A stretch of 64,000 bases of DNA from Bacteroidota bacterium (lineage in GTDB: Bacteria; Bacteroidota; Bacteroidia; Chitinophagales; Chitinophagaceae), in contig JAEWJK010000001.1 in assembly GCA_023386555.1 (NCBI GenBank), forward strand, positions 124,001 to 188,000, read 5' to 3'. Of the stretch, positions 28,670-37,846 are shown piece after piece. The notes under the pieces are model-generated. The model was not told the DNA's origin and searched no databases. It saw only the letters and a program-made list of their open reading frames with translations. How positions within the stretch are numbered: the stretch's first letter is position 1; every line of letters begins with the position of its first letter. Made by a program: the position numbers and the translations under genes.

Positions 28670-30418
28670 ATGCAAATACTTTGGAAATACTTCAAACAAC
28701 AGAAATGGCTGGTAACTATTTCTTTGCTGTTAGCAGGCATAGCCCAGGTCTTAACTCTTGTTGATCCTATCATCTTCGGAAAGATCATCGACGAATATGC
28801 TTATAACACCGGCAAGTTGCCGAAACAAGAACTGGTGAATGGTGTTTTGTATTGGTTGTTGATAGCAATAGCTATTGCATTGGCTGCAAGAATAGCCAAA
28901 GCATTCCAGGAGTTTTTTACAAGGAAAGCGGTTCAGTTGTTTGGTATGCAGATATTCAACGATGGACTTAAACAAACACTTCGTTTGTCATTCCAGGAAT
29001 TCGAAGAACAACGTAGTGGCGAAACGCTCAGCATTTTACAGAAGCTAAAAACAGATACAGAAAGGTTCGTTAATTCATTTATCAATATTCTTTTTTCTTC
29101 AGTAGTAGGAGTAGGTTTTCTCATCTGGTATTCCATCACGAAGAATGGAATGCTTATTCCTGTATTCATCATCGGCATTGTAGTGCTGGGTTCATTAACA
29201 GGTTTGTTGAGTAAAAAGATTAAAACAGTACAACGTTCGATAAATCGTGAAACAAATAAGATGAGTGGGGTTATTACTGAATCGTTACGCAATATTGAAT
29301 TAGTAAAAAGCCTTGGACTTACTTTTCCTGAAATAAGAAGATTACGGTTGCAAACGCAAAAGATCTATGATCTTGAAATGGAGAAAACAAAACGTGTTAG
29401 AACACTTACATTTTTGCAGGGCACAACACTTAATCTTTTAAAGCAATCGATCTTATTCATTTTACTATGGCTGATCTTTAGTGATGTATTAAGTACCGGT
29501 GAACTCATTGCTATGCAATTTATTTCTACTGCCATATTTGTTCCATTACAGGATCTTGGAAATCTTATATTACAATATCGTGAAGTTGATGCATCTGTTA
29601 ACAGCTTTGAAAAATTGATGCAGAAGCCAATAGAAAAAAGGCCGGATGTGCCACTTGAAACAGGACCATTGGAAAGTATCAGCTTCAGGAATGTTGAATT
29701 CAGCCATAGGCAAGCTGCTACCAATGCCATTGATGGTGTATCTTTTACTGTTCGAAAGGGTGAAACGATTGCTTTTGTTGGCCCCTCTGGTTCAGGTAAA
29801 TCTACTTTGGTGAAGTTGCTGGTTGGCTTGTACAGACCGGTGAGTGGTGAGATACTGTTCAATGATATTTCAAGTATTGATATACGTTATAATGAACTGA
29901 GAAGGAAGATTGGATTTGTTACACAGGATACACAGTTGTTTGCAGGAACAATAAGAGAGAACATGATGTTTGTAAAAGCTGATGCTACTGATGAAGAAAT
30001 AACATCTGCTATGCAAAATGCATCTGCTGCACATTTATTTCAACGAAGCGAAAAAGGCATTGATACCATTTTGGGAGAAGGTGGAATGAAGTTGTCGGGT
30101 GGTGAAAAACAACGTTTATCAATAGCCCGTGCTTTGCTAAGAAATCCTGATCTGCTGATATTTGATGAGGCAACTTCTGCCCTTGATTCTTTAACGGAAG
30201 AAGATATTACCAATACGATTCGTGATGTTTCGCTTAGCAAAGAAAGGATCACGATACTTATCGCTCACCGTCTGTCAACCATCATGCATGCTAACCTTAT
30301 TTATGTACTTGAAAGAGGTAAAGTGGCAGAGACAGGAACCCATGCAGACCTGCTTGATCAAAAAAGTTTGTATTATGCAATGTGGAGACAACAGGTTGGT
30401 GAGCGAAAAAATATCTAA
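28670..30418 (+). CDS. ABC exporter, fused permease-ATPase (MsbA/multidrug type)
   Basis: 582 residues. The N-terminal 320 form a six-segment exporter membrane domain (WLVTISLLLAGIAQVLTLV, GVLYWLLIAIAIALAARIA, IYSVVGVGFLIWYS-like). The C-terminal ATPase has GPSGSGKST, the Q-loop in GFVTQDTQLF, signature KLSGGEKQRLSIARALLR, Walker B LLIFDEATSALDS and AHRLSTI. A homodimeric exporter of lipid, drug or peptide. It stands alone, without an accessory gene, and ends 22 bp before a convergent lipoprotein gene. Confidence 0.93.
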   Translation: MQILWKYFKQQKWLVTISLLLAGIAQVLTLVDPIIFGKIIDEYAYNTGKLPKQELVNGVLYWLLIAIAIALAARIAKAFQEFFTRKAVQLFGMQIFNDGLKQTLRLSFQEFEEQRSGETLSILQKLKTDTERFVNSFINILFSSVVGVGFLIWYSITKNGMLIPVFIIGIVVLGSLTGLLSKKIKTVQRSINRETNKMSGVITESLRNIELVKSLGLTFPEIRRLRLQTQKIYDLEMEKTKRVRTLTFLQGTTLNLLKQSILFILLWLIFSDVLSTGELIAMQFISTAIFVPLQDLGNLILQYREVDASVNSFEKLMQKPIEKRPDVPLETGPLESISFRNVEFSHRQAATNAIDGVSFTVRKGETIAFVGPSGSGKSTLVKLLVGLYRPVSGEILFNDISSIDIRYNELRRKIGFVTQDTQLFAGTIRENMMFVKADATDEEITSAMQNASAAHLFQRSEKGIDTILGEGGMKLSGGEKQRLSIARALLRNPDLLIFDEATSALDSLTEEDITNTIRDVSLSKERITILIAHRLSTIMHANLIYVLERGKVAETGTHADLLDQKSLYYAMWRQQVGERKNI

Positions 30419-30439
30419 AAACACTTTCTGATTTTCACC

Positions 30440-30940
30440 TTACATCTTATGTTTATCTGATAATGATTCGCATGGAATTTTGTTCAGTAAATCTTTAGGC
30501 TCATACACAATATTGCCAGGAGATGCATAGTAAGCAGAATCTCCTTTTACTTTTATTTCACCGAAACCATGAATCAATCCCTCGTTAGTGATCTTGAAAT
30601 AAACTTCCGAGATACTACTCATTCCTTCTGATTGAAAACGATATACCAGTTTCAGAATGTCTTTATCAATTGTACCAGAAACGGTACCACTGCTACCATC
30701 TTTCTCAAAATTGTCGTAGGTGAGTTTACCACTTACCAAATTGCCATCCTGTGTTAAAGAGGCCAGCAATGTATCTCTTTGCATCACTCTCAGGTAACAA
30801 CCAGAGATTGATGATGCTTTATTTTCATTAACAGAAAAATCTTCAGTTTCTGCTATAGTGTCGTTAGTGGTGTCATTGCTTTCATTGTTATTACATGAGA
30901 TAAAAGCAATCGTAATCATCCATATCAAGAAGTGTTTCAT
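30440..30940 (-). CDS. Hypothetical lipoprotein
   Basis: 166 residues. Lipobox in MKHFLIWMITIAFISCNNNE, then an acidic Ser/Thr-rich linker and a beta-rich domain (SGCYLRVMQRDTLLASLTQD, GKLTYDNFEKDGSSGTVSGT). No recognised family. Probably a surface- or periplasm-exposed lipoprotein; role unknown. Confidence 0.75.
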   Translation of the reverse strand: MKHFLIWMITIAFISCNNNESNDTTNDTIAETEDFSVNENKASSISGCYLRVMQRDTLLASLTQDGNLVSGKLTYDNFEKDGSSGTVSGTIDKDILKLVYRFQSEGMSSISEVYFKITNEGLIHGFGEIKVKGDSAYYASPGNIVYEPKDLLNKIPCESLSDKHKM

Positions 30941-30969
30941 CGGTATTGTTTTAGGTTAGTTTATACATA

Positions 30970-31362
30970 TTATTTCAATCGTTCTAATTTGCCCTTTCGC
31001 TTCACCAGGTTTTTATAATCCCACTGTATGTTTCTTGATTTTTTTAGCCAGCGTTTAAGGTCTTGAATGTTGATCTCTTCAGCAGTATGATAAAACACAG
31101 AAGCGTCTTTAAATTTTTCTCCTTTAACAGCCAGGTCGTCTTCCTCAAAATCTGCACCACTCCAGAACATCAATCTTAATCCTGCTTTTTGTTTGCTATA
31201 ACCTACAATAGGATTACCATCCAAAAACCACACAGGATGAGCATGCCAGATCTTGTTTTCTGCATCTTTCAACTCACTGTTGATCGTTTTAGCCAGCAGA
31301 TCACAAATAATTTTGTCTGTAACCTCCTGCTGATCATTGTAAGCCTGGATATCTTTATTCAT
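30970..31362 (-). CDS. DUF1801-family protein
   Basis: 130 residues. IWHAHPVWFLDGNPIVGYSK, then LRLMFWSGADF and the end ISRxxK-like WDYKNLVKRKGKL fit the DUF1801/YdhG-like fold common in Bacteroidota. No enzymatic motif and no signal peptide. Its neighbour on the other strand is a broken YdeI-type gene; such small fold families are often found near each other in this phylum. Function unknown. Confidence 0.75.
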   Translation of the reverse strand: MNKDIQAYNDQQEVTDKIICDLLAKTINSELKDAENKIWHAHPVWFLDGNPIVGYSKQKAGLRLMFWSGADFEEDDLAVKGEKFKDASVFYHTAEEINIQDLKRWLKKSRNIQWDYKNLVKRKGKLERLK

Positions 31363-31437
31363 GATTAATGCATTGATTAGCTAAGATTTTGGTGTTAATA
31401 ATAAACAACCAATAATTTTGAATAGATAAGTGAGCAT

Positions 31438-32011
31438 ATGACACCTCTCTTTTTTAAAAATACTACCGAGTTTCGTAAGTGGCTAAAGAAACATCATACT
31501 AAAGAAACATCATACTAAAGAAACTGAACTGTGGGTAGGTTTTTGGAAACTTCATACAGGCAAACCTTCAATGACATGGAGTGAAGCTGTTGATGTTGCA
31601 CTTTGTTTTGGCTGGATCGATGGCATTCGAAAAAGTATCGATGCTGATAGTTACACCAATCGTTTTACACCAAGAAGACCAGGTAGTAACTGGAGTGCCA
31701 TTAATATTGCGAAAGTAAAAGCTTTAAAAAAACAAGGGTCGATGGAAGCTGCAGGACTGGCTGCATATAATTTTCGTAAAGATGAAAAGAGCAAAATATA
31801 TAGTTACGAAAATGAACAAGGCCATCTTCCTGCTAAAATGCAAAAGTTATTTAAGGCAAATAAAGCTGCCTGGAAATTTTTTACAGCACAAGCACCCTCC
31901 TATCAAAGAGTGATTATACATCATGTACTAAGTGCGAAGAAGGAAGAAACACTTTTAAAGAGACTAAATACATTAATCGAAGCTAGTGCAGATGGAAAGC
32001 GAATAATGTAA
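31438..32011 (+). pseudogene. YdeI/OmpD-associated family gene broken by a 16-bp tandem duplication
   Basis: The frame starts MTPLFFKNTTEFRKWLKKHH and stops after KETSY. In the shifted frame it resumes as KETELWVGFWKLHTGKPSMT and continues through EAVDVALCFGWIDGIRKSID, the YdeI family signature, to a normal end. The break is a perfect 16-bp duplication at 31485-31516; removing one copy restores one continuous gene. A shorter product starting at the internal ATG at 31571 would lack the N-terminal part. Reversible slippage is possible but unproven. Confidence 0.8.
31485..31516. repeat. Perfect 16-bp tandem duplication
   Basis: Two adjacent copies of AAAGAAACATCATACT, with a third partial copy (AAAGAAACT) following, inside the YdeI-type gene. 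Confidence 0.92.
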
Positions 32012-32149
32012 ATCGATATAGTTCTTTTGCCTTTTATTACGACAAGGGTGAGTTAACGCATCATTTTTATTCCTGCAACTAATAATGTTTAAGGTTATTA
32101 TAATCAGCAGATTATTTCAAACTGCTAATTTTACTGCCAATCGAATAAC

Positions 32150-32533
32150 ATGGCACAGGAGAGATCAATTAAAGCTGAATTTATTCTTGACCTATTTAAT
32201 GCATTGCCAGATGCTATTGTATTCCTGGAGCCTGTTTTTGAAGATAAAAAAATAGTTGATTTCGAGATCGGCTACATCAATGATGCATTGGAAGAATATA
32301 CCGGTAAGCTTCCAATAGTATTACAGGGCAAAAAAGTATTAGAACACCAAATGCCATCTGTTTCATCTTATAAAGAAGTTTTTGCCGGAGCACTTGAAGC
32401 TTATTATTCGCCTAAGCCTGTTCATTCCAGTTATTATAATGCGTATGTAGGTGCTGAAATAACAGTAATACGTAAACGTTTTAAACACGGTGTGCTGGGT
32501 ATTTCACGAAGTATTAGAAAAGCTAAGGTTTAA
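32150..32533 (+). CDS. PAS-like single-domain protein
   Basis: 127 residues resembling one PAS sensor domain: FILDLFNALPDAIVFLEPVF, the middle IVDFEIGYINDALEEYTGK, and the end GAEITVIRKRFKHGVLGISR, like the last strand of PAS. No kinase or other output domain is attached. It lies near the phytochrome and its response regulator, so it may be part of the same signalling group, but this is inferred only from position. The ligand is unknown. Confidence 0.65.
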   Translation: MAQERSIKAEFILDLFNALPDAIVFLEPVFEDKKIVDFEIGYINDALEEYTGKLPIVLQGKKVLEHQMPSVSSYKEVFAGALEAYYSPKPVHSSYYNAYVGAEITVIRKRFKHGVLGISRSIRKAKV

Positions 32534-32569
32534 ACACTTGCAGATGTTGAATTATTTTGATTGTTTCTT

Positions 32570-32974
32570 CTACAAAACAGCAGGATAAGAGAACATCAAT
32601 ACCTCAATCATATTCTGGCGTATATCATTCATATCTCTTCCTTTAACAAAGTAAGCTGCTGCCCCATTGTCTACTGCATCCGTTTTATGTTTACCGAATG
32701 TACTGTTTGAATAAAACACTTTAGGAACTTCATTATAACTATTACTCTTATTCAGTCTTTGTAAAAGTTCAACCCCATTCACCAGTGGAAGATTATAATC
32801 AATGATAAAAAGAGAAGGCAGAAGATCATCAGAACCTTCAAGATGCAGGAAAAGGTCTTCAGCATTACTGAACCGCATATAATTTACTTGTGGAGCAACT
32901 TCATTTAATGCTTCACTCATAAAAATGAAATCATCATTATCATCTTCTATTATAATCACTTTCTTTTGTTCCAT
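32570..32974 (-). CDS. Single-domain response regulator, Rcp1-like
   Basis: 134 residues: IEDDNDD acidic pocket, phospho-acceptor Asp in LFIIDYNLPLVNG, KVFYSNST switch Thr region, and a Lys in YFVKGRDMND. It lies head-to-head with the phytochrome gene, 67 bp apart, and is a good candidate for its phosphorelay acceptor, as Rcp1 is for Cph1. No output domain, so it acts by protein contact or as a phosphate sink. Confidence 0.9.
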   Translation of the reverse strand: MEQKKVIIIEDDNDDFIFMSEALNEVAPQVNYMRFSNAEDLFLHLEGSDDLLPSLFIIDYNLPLVNGVELLQRLNKSNSYNEVPKVFYSNSTFGKHKTDAVDNGAAAYFVKGRDMNDIRQNMIEVLMFSYPAVL

Positions 32975-33041
32975 AATACAATTAAATCTTGGTGAAGGTA
33001 GCTATCTTTAATGCCTTTTATTACGCTTTAGCAAAGTATTC

Positions 33042-35312
33042 ATGAATGAAAAACATCAACAACCAGAAGCCTCTTTTTGCAGTACCATTCCATTGCATCA
33101 AACCAATAGCATTCAACCTCAAGGTATTCTGTTAGTAGCAGACCTTAACAACTTTCACATTATACAAGCCAGTGAAAATGTTAATGAGTTATTCGATGTT
33201 AATATTGATGAAGTTCTTAACCAGCCTTTACAAAAATTAATTAGTGTAGATTCATTTTCAAGGATACTGGAAAACCTTGGAAATTATCATCATTCATTAC
33301 CCTGCAACCTGGAAATTGTACTTGCTACAGGCCTGATAAGTGTAGATTCTGTTATTCATGAAAAGAATGGTTGTTTGCTTTTAGAGATAGAACTGCCGAA
33401 ATACAATAGTACTGGGAAAGATAGTTTCAATAATTTTTTTCAGCAGGTTCAACATATCATGTCCTCTATCAATAACTGTAACTCGGTTACTGAAGTGGCA
33501 AATGTGGCTGCCAGGCAGGTAAAACAGTTATCGGGTTTTGATAAAGTTATGATCTATTCGTTCGATGAAGAATGGATCGGGACGGTAATTGCCGAAGAAA
33601 TGGAAGAAGGAATGGATAGTTATCTTGGCTTGCGTTTTCCGTCTTCTGATATACCCAGGCAGGCAAGGGATCTTTACTTAAAGAATCCGTACAGGCTAAT
33701 TCCTAACAGAGATTATAAGGCTGTTTCATTATTTCCTGCGTTAAATCCAATTACCCGGCAGCCAACTGATCTTTCTGATTGTAAGTTTAGAAGTGTGTTA
33801 GCAGTACATCTCGAATATCTAAAGAATATGAACGTAGTAACATCTATGTCTACACGTATTATTCATAAAGAACAATTGTGGGGCTTAATAGCATGTCATC
33901 ATCGTACTGCAAAATATTTATCTTTTCAGGAGTGTTCTTTTTTTGAGTTTCTTTCTAATATCATCTCTTCAAAAATCGGCTCACTACTATATAAGCATTC
34001 GTCTACAAAAGAACAGAAGCTAAAAGCACAGTATGATAATATCATACAACATGTTTATTCATTGGATAATACTATTGAAGGTTTAGAGTCTATAAAAGAT
34101 GAGTTGTTGATGCTTTTTCATGCTGATGGAATCTGTGTAACCAGAGATGGAGAAATATCTTTATTTGGTATCACGCCGTCTTTAAAGCAGGTAAGAGATC
34201 TATTGCCGTGGTTGCAGGAGCAAGGTTATACAAAAACTGAACAGATTATTGATCTTCCTTTAAGATATGATGCAGCAACACAATTCGCCGATACCGGAAC
34301 AGGGTTGCTTCTATTGCCAATTCAACCTTACGAAGGCAATTACATTATGGCTTTCAGAACTGAACTAATAAGAAAAGTTTCCTGGGGTGGCAATCCTAAT
34401 GAGGCGTTAACTTTCGAGCCAAATTCGAGAAAGTATCATCCAAGAAACTCCTTTGCCATATGGAAAGAGACAGTAAGATTTACCGCCGAATCCTGGTCAA
34501 AGGAAGAACTTGATATTGCTGAAAAGCTTCGTGTTGCCATTGTTGAATTAACACTAAGAAAATTTACAGCCACGTTAGAGCAACAGGTGTTTAAACGTAC
34601 AGAGGAACTTGAAACCAGCAAAGCATCATTAGAAGCAACCAATAGCGAGTTGATGCAGATTTTATATGTGACCAGTCACGATCTGAGTGAGCCTGTGAGA
34701 AAAATGCAAGTGTATGGATCCATGTTAGATGGTAATGTAACTGATGAAAAAGCTGCAGAAAATCTTGAACGTTTACAAGCTTCAGGTAAGAGAGTATCGA
34801 CTCTTTTAAATAGCATTCTTAACTATTCCAGGCTGTCACAAAAAGGACATAAATCTACCACCGACCTTAACGAAATTGTAAAAGAAGTATTGGTAGATCT
34901 TGAAATGATGATCAAAGAGAAAAAAGCAGTGATCCAGGTAAGTAGATTACCAAAAATAACAGCTGTTCCAGACCAGATGAGACAGGTTTTCCAGATTCTT
35001 ATAGATAATGCCTTGAAGTTTTCATCAGAAAAAGATGTTCAGATAAGTATTTTTTCTGAACGTATGATAGGGTTGGAACGGTCAGAAGATGTGTATTGTA
35101 TCAGCGTAAAAGATAATGGCATAGGCTTTAATCAGGAATATTCAGATTATATATTTAACATGTTTCGAAAATTTCATAACCAATACTTTGAAGGAGCTGG
35201 CATTGGTTTAACCATTGCAAGAAAGATAGTGGAAAATCATAATGGCACACTGACCGCTAAAAGTGAAGAAAATAAAGGGGCCGAATTCATCATTACATTA
35301 CCTGTTGAATAA
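33042..35312 (+). CDS. bphP: Bacteriophytochrome sensor histidine kinase
   Basis: 756 residues. PAS domain at 1-120 with Cys13 before SIQPQGILLV, the biliverdin-attachment position of bacteriophytochromes; the usual IQPHG is IQPQG here. The GAF domain has FPSSDIPRQARDLY and the chromophore-contact IACHHRTAKYL. The PHY domain contains FRTELIRKVSWGGNP. The kinase part has phospho-acceptor His in TSHDLSEPVRKMQVY and an ATP-binding HATPase domain (VKDNGIGF, GAGIGLTIARKIV). The stop overlaps the heme oxygenase start, giving an operon that makes both chromophore and sensor. It should respond to red/far-red light. Confidence 0.95.
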   Translation: MNEKHQQPEASFCSTIPLHQTNSIQPQGILLVADLNNFHIIQASENVNELFDVNIDEVLNQPLQKLISVDSFSRILENLGNYHHSLPCNLEIVLATGLISVDSVIHEKNGCLLLEIELPKYNSTGKDSFNNFFQQVQHIMSSINNCNSVTEVANVAARQVKQLSGFDKVMIYSFDEEWIGTVIAEEMEEGMDSYLGLRFPSSDIPRQARDLYLKNPYRLIPNRDYKAVSLFPALNPITRQPTDLSDCKFRSVLAVHLEYLKNMNVVTSMSTRIIHKEQLWGLIACHHRTAKYLSFQECSFFEFLSNIISSKIGSLLYKHSSTKEQKLKAQYDNIIQHVYSLDNTIEGLESIKDELLMLFHADGICVTRDGEISLFGITPSLKQVRDLLPWLQEQGYTKTEQIIDLPLRYDAATQFADTGTGLLLLPIQPYEGNYIMAFRTELIRKVSWGGNPNEALTFEPNSRKYHPRNSFAIWKETVRFTAESWSKEELDIAEKLRVAIVELTLRKFTATLEQQVFKRTEELETSKASLEATNSELMQILYVTSHDLSEPVRKMQVYGSMLDGNVTDEKAAENLERLQASGKRVSTLLNSILNYSRLSQKGHKSTTDLNEIVKEVLVDLEMMIKEKKAVIQVSRLPKITAVPDQMRQVFQILIDNALKFSSEKDVQISIFSERMIGLERSEDVYCISVKDNGIGFNQEYSDYIFNMFRKFHNQYFEGAGIGLTIARKIVENHNGTLTAKSEENKGAEFIITLPVE

Positions 35313-35884
35313 TGTTTTTAGAACAACTACGAAATAATACTGCATCATTGCATAAGGCACTGGAGCAAACACCAATTTCTGTAAAGCTATTAAGTGCAAA
35401 TGTTACTGCTGAAGATTATGCTTTATACCTGGAAAAACTATATGGATTTTTAGTTGTGTTTGATGAGTTGATCTTTCCTAAGGTTCAACATTTATTTCCA
35501 GGCACACATTCAAAATCGCATTTGATTGAAGCAGATCTAATTGCTCTTGGAAGGAATATTGATAATAAAAAAGAGATCAGTAAAGAGAGCATCTCATATC
35601 AATTTGAAACTGTTGAAGATGCTATTGGTGGCTTATATGTACTGGAAGGATCTACTCTTGGTGGTATGGTCATTCACAAACATCTTTTCGATAAATTAGG
35701 TGAGCACATATCAGGTAGTACGAATTATCTTACTGTATATGGAAACCAAACAGGCAGTACATGGAAAGCGTTTATTGATCGTTTAAATGAAGCTGCATTG
35801 CAATACAACCAGGAAGATATCATTGGAGGTGCAAAGAAAACATTTGCTATTCTACACGATTGGATGACAGAAAAGATAGCTTAG
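35312..35884 (+). CDS. bphO: Biliverdin-producing heme oxygenase
   Basis: 190 residues with the heme oxygenase fold: the proximal His in NTASLHKALEQTPI, YLEKLYGFLVVFDELI, and the distal-helix segment GGLYVLEGSTLGGMVIHKHL. It cleaves heme to biliverdin, CO and iron. Coupled by a one-base overlap to bphP, it most likely supplies biliverdin for that phytochrome. No signal peptide, so cytoplasmic. Length and motifs match bacterial BphO/HemO. Confidence 0.93.
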   Translation: MFLEQLRNNTASLHKALEQTPISVKLLSANVTAEDYALYLEKLYGFLVVFDELIFPKVQHLFPGTHSKSHLIEADLIALGRNIDNKKEISKESISYQFETVEDAIGGLYVLEGSTLGGMVIHKHLFDKLGEHISGSTNYLTVYGNQTGSTWKAFIDRLNEAALQYNQEDIIGGAKKTFAILHDWMTEKIA

Positions 35885-35922
35885 CAATGAATTCTTCTAC
35901 AACGACAATGTAATTGCTTCTT

Positions 35923-36180
35923 TTAATTTAATAAGTCCTCAATTGCTATATTATCAAGGTATGGATCAAGGGCATTTACATTTCGAAATACCCTGTATTC
36001 ACTCACAGCTTTGTTTTGCATATTGCAATAAGTCTCTACATAAAAATCATCCATCTGGAAAAGGAGTACAAGGTAATCACTGCTTCGTCTTTTAGCCACC
36101 AACACACCTTCATGCAAGACAATGGTTTTCATTTGAGCTTCATCGAGGAAAATAAAATCCGATAGTTGCATAACGTTCAT
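35923..36180 (-). CDS. Small hypothetical protein
   Basis: 85 residues from the ATG at 36178-36180 (MNVMQLSDFIFLDEAQMKTI). A mixed alpha/beta sequence without signal peptide or known motif; LVLLFQMDDFYVETYCNMQN looks like a paired beta element. It resembles small proteins of unknown function seen in this family of bacteria. The 230 bp to the next gene contain only a terminator. Confidence 0.65.
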   Translation of the reverse strand: MNVMQLSDFIFLDEAQMKTIVLHEGVLVAKRRSSDYLVLLFQMDDFYVETYCNMQNKAVSEYRVFRNVNALDPYLDNIAIEDLLN

Positions 36181-36366
36181 TTTAAAAATTAACAATGAAT
36201 GATACTAACTGAACAGGACTAATAAATTCTAAAATCGAAAAACTGAAGCGAGGCATCGCAAACCTGCGAAGAATAAATTGCAGGAAAGCTTTATTATTAA
36301 GACAACGTAAATGTAGTGCTATTTATTTCTGATAAATTTTATTTTATTCTTACAAGCTAAAATAAA

Positions 36367-36393
36367 AAATCGAGCTGACTGCCAGCTCGATTT
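36367..36393 (-). terminator. Terminator of the outer-membrane protein gene
   Basis: ATCGAGCTG / CAGCTCGAT arms; on the minus strand the hairpin is followed by TTTTTTATT. Confidence 0.8.
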
Positions 36394-36413
36394 AGGGATA
36401 GGGTAGAAGTTTA

Positions 36414-36953
36414 CTAGAATGTGAAACCGATGCTGATACCTGTTCTCAGGCCAAATCCTTTAATACCACCTTTGATATCGAAATCAGATTCTTGTCCACT
36501 TTTAAATTTGATGTTGTTGTAAGACGGTCCTGCAAAAATGTCGAATACAAATCCGCTTTTTGATGTCTTAGCCCAGCCTAAAACAAATCCTCCACCTAAG
36601 GTTTCAAACTTTGCTTTTGCATCATTGGTTTTATCGCCGATAGAAAACTGCTGGTAACGTGCAAATGGTGCAACATAACCACCGTTTAATACTTCTTTGT
36701 TTCCACCAATGTAAAAACGATATTCAGGTGTAAGTCCAAAGCCTTCATATTTAAAATCACCCAATCCAAGACCTGAGTAGAAAACACCTAATTGTGCTGA
36801 TTGGTTTTTGGTGATAGCTCTTTCGTAAGAAACATTACCGGTTTTTACCAGTACAGAAACTGGGTTGATCTTAATTGCATTTTTTGGTGCATACTGTGCT
36901 TGTGTTGTAAATACGGCAGCTACTAAGCAAACGAGGGTAAGATACTTTTTCAT
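36414..36953 (-). CDS. Outer-membrane beta-barrel protein (OmpA/W-like small barrel)
   Basis: 179 residues from the ATG at 36951-36953 (MKKYLTLVCLVAAVFTTQAQ), with a clear signal peptide cleaved near QAQ. The rest alternates polar and hydrophobic residues in short strands (NPVSVLVKTGNVSYERAI, AQLGVFYSGLGLGDFKYEGF, LTPEYRFYIGG) and ends FGLRTGISIGFTF with a terminal Phe, the usual barrel-insertion signal. The frame is open further upstream, but that part is not secretion-like. Role unknown. Confidence 0.82.
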   Translation of the reverse strand: MKKYLTLVCLVAAVFTTQAQYAPKNAIKINPVSVLVKTGNVSYERAITKNQSAQLGVFYSGLGLGDFKYEGFGLTPEYRFYIGGNKEVLNGGYVAPFARYQQFSIGDKTNDAKAKFETLGGGFVLGWAKTSKSGFVFDIFAGPSYNNIKFKSGQESDFDIKGGIKGFGLRTGISIGFTF

Positions 36954-37110
36954 GTTGTTTGGTTTTATTAGTTTAATGATTTGGTTTATGATCATCCGTT
37001 GTTGGTATGATCGGTTGTTTAGAGATAATACCCCCAGTGAAGATGAAAGGGTTGGGTAGAAAATTTCGATTAACAAATCTTTTGCAAATGGGAGCTAAAT
37101 TGAAGGAGTA

Positions 37111-37145
37111 AAGGGATGACATCCTTTTGAAGGGTGTCATCCCTT
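37111..37145. repeat. GATGACATCC palindromic hairpin
   Basis: AAGGGATGACATCCTT / AAGGGTGTCATCCCTT around TTG. The same type as the hairpin after kptA (22584-22616). Confidence 0.65.
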
Positions 37146-37154
37146 AGGTAAATG

Positions 37155-37220
37155 ATTCTCGCAGTCTGAGGTTTCGAAGACGACACACCAATATCACACT
37201 TCGAGAGCCTCAGTGTGACA
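37155..37220. repeat. Intergenic element with CTTCGAGAGCCTCAGTGTGAC core
   Basis: TCTGAGGTTTCGAAGACGAC and CACTTCGAGAGCCTCAGTGT form an imperfect long hairpin between two minus-strand genes. It looks like one of the short palindromic intergenic repeats of Bacteroidota; single copy in this window. Confidence 0.45.
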
Positions 37221-37225
37221 TAAAA

Positions 37226-37247
37226 AAAGTGTGCTTAAGGCACACTA
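37226..37247 (-). terminator. Terminator overlapping the end of the anti-sigma gene
   Basis: AGTGTGC / GCACACT with loop CTTAA, followed on the minus strand by TTTTTTTA. The stop codon of the anti-sigma gene lies inside the hairpin. Confidence 0.8.
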
Positions 37248-37840
37248 TCTTTTTTTAAACTGATCTTATAATCATCATCTGTTATTCCTTTAAAGCCTTT
37301 TGATTTCTTTTTCGGAATAGTATCCTGCTTAACAGGATCGGCTAACCTTGTAATAGGTGGTGCTACATTTTTAGGTGGTGTGGTATCGTTAATCACAACA
37401 GGATCAGTAATCAATGTGGTATTAACAACAGAATCACTCATATTAATGGGTGATGATTCATTTGCATTACTATTCGTTATCTTATTATCAGATTTCTTAC
37501 TGGTTCCTGGTGGAGATTCTGTTTGATCGTTTGCGGGAGTAATATTTTGTATAGATGCGGGTATGTTGTTTTGTTGATTGGTTGCTGATGGTTGTTTTTG
37601 ATTGATGAAGAAAATTGTTGCAATAGCTACAATAGCAGCAAATGTTCCAAAACGTTTGGTGATGCTGATCCAGTTTGAGCTTTTAGGAGAAGTTGGTGGA
37701 TCGTTAGGTGTATCATCACCAGGCATATCCATGTCCAGCTGATCTTCTATACGAGACCAGATAGCTTCACGAAGATCAGGCACATGTAATTGCCCAAGCT
37801 TTTCGGCTATTGTTATTTCGTATGTTGTTTTCTGGTTCAT
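37235..37840 (-). CDS. Membrane anti-sigma-type protein
   Basis: 201 residues. The cytoplasmic N-terminal part (KLGQLHVPDLREAIWSRIED) precedes one membrane helix at about 65-80 (FGTFAAIVAIATIFFI), then a long Asn/Thr/Ser/Pro-rich outer region with many Asp and Lys. Its position 6 bp after an ECF sigma gene and its topology fit an anti-sigma factor holding that sigma at the membrane. No zinc-binding anti-sigma motif (HxxxCxxC) is present, so the assignment rests on context. Confidence 0.65.
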   Translation of the reverse strand: MNQKTTYEITIAEKLGQLHVPDLREAIWSRIEDQLDMDMPGDDTPNDPPTSPKSSNWISITKRFGTFAAIVAIATIFFINQKQPSATNQQNNIPASIQNITPANDQTESPPGTSKKSDNKITNSNANESSPINMSDSVVNTTLITDPVVINDTTPPKNVAPPITRLADPVKQDTIPKKKSKGFKGITDDDYKISLKKDSVP

Positions 37841-37846
37841 TGATTA

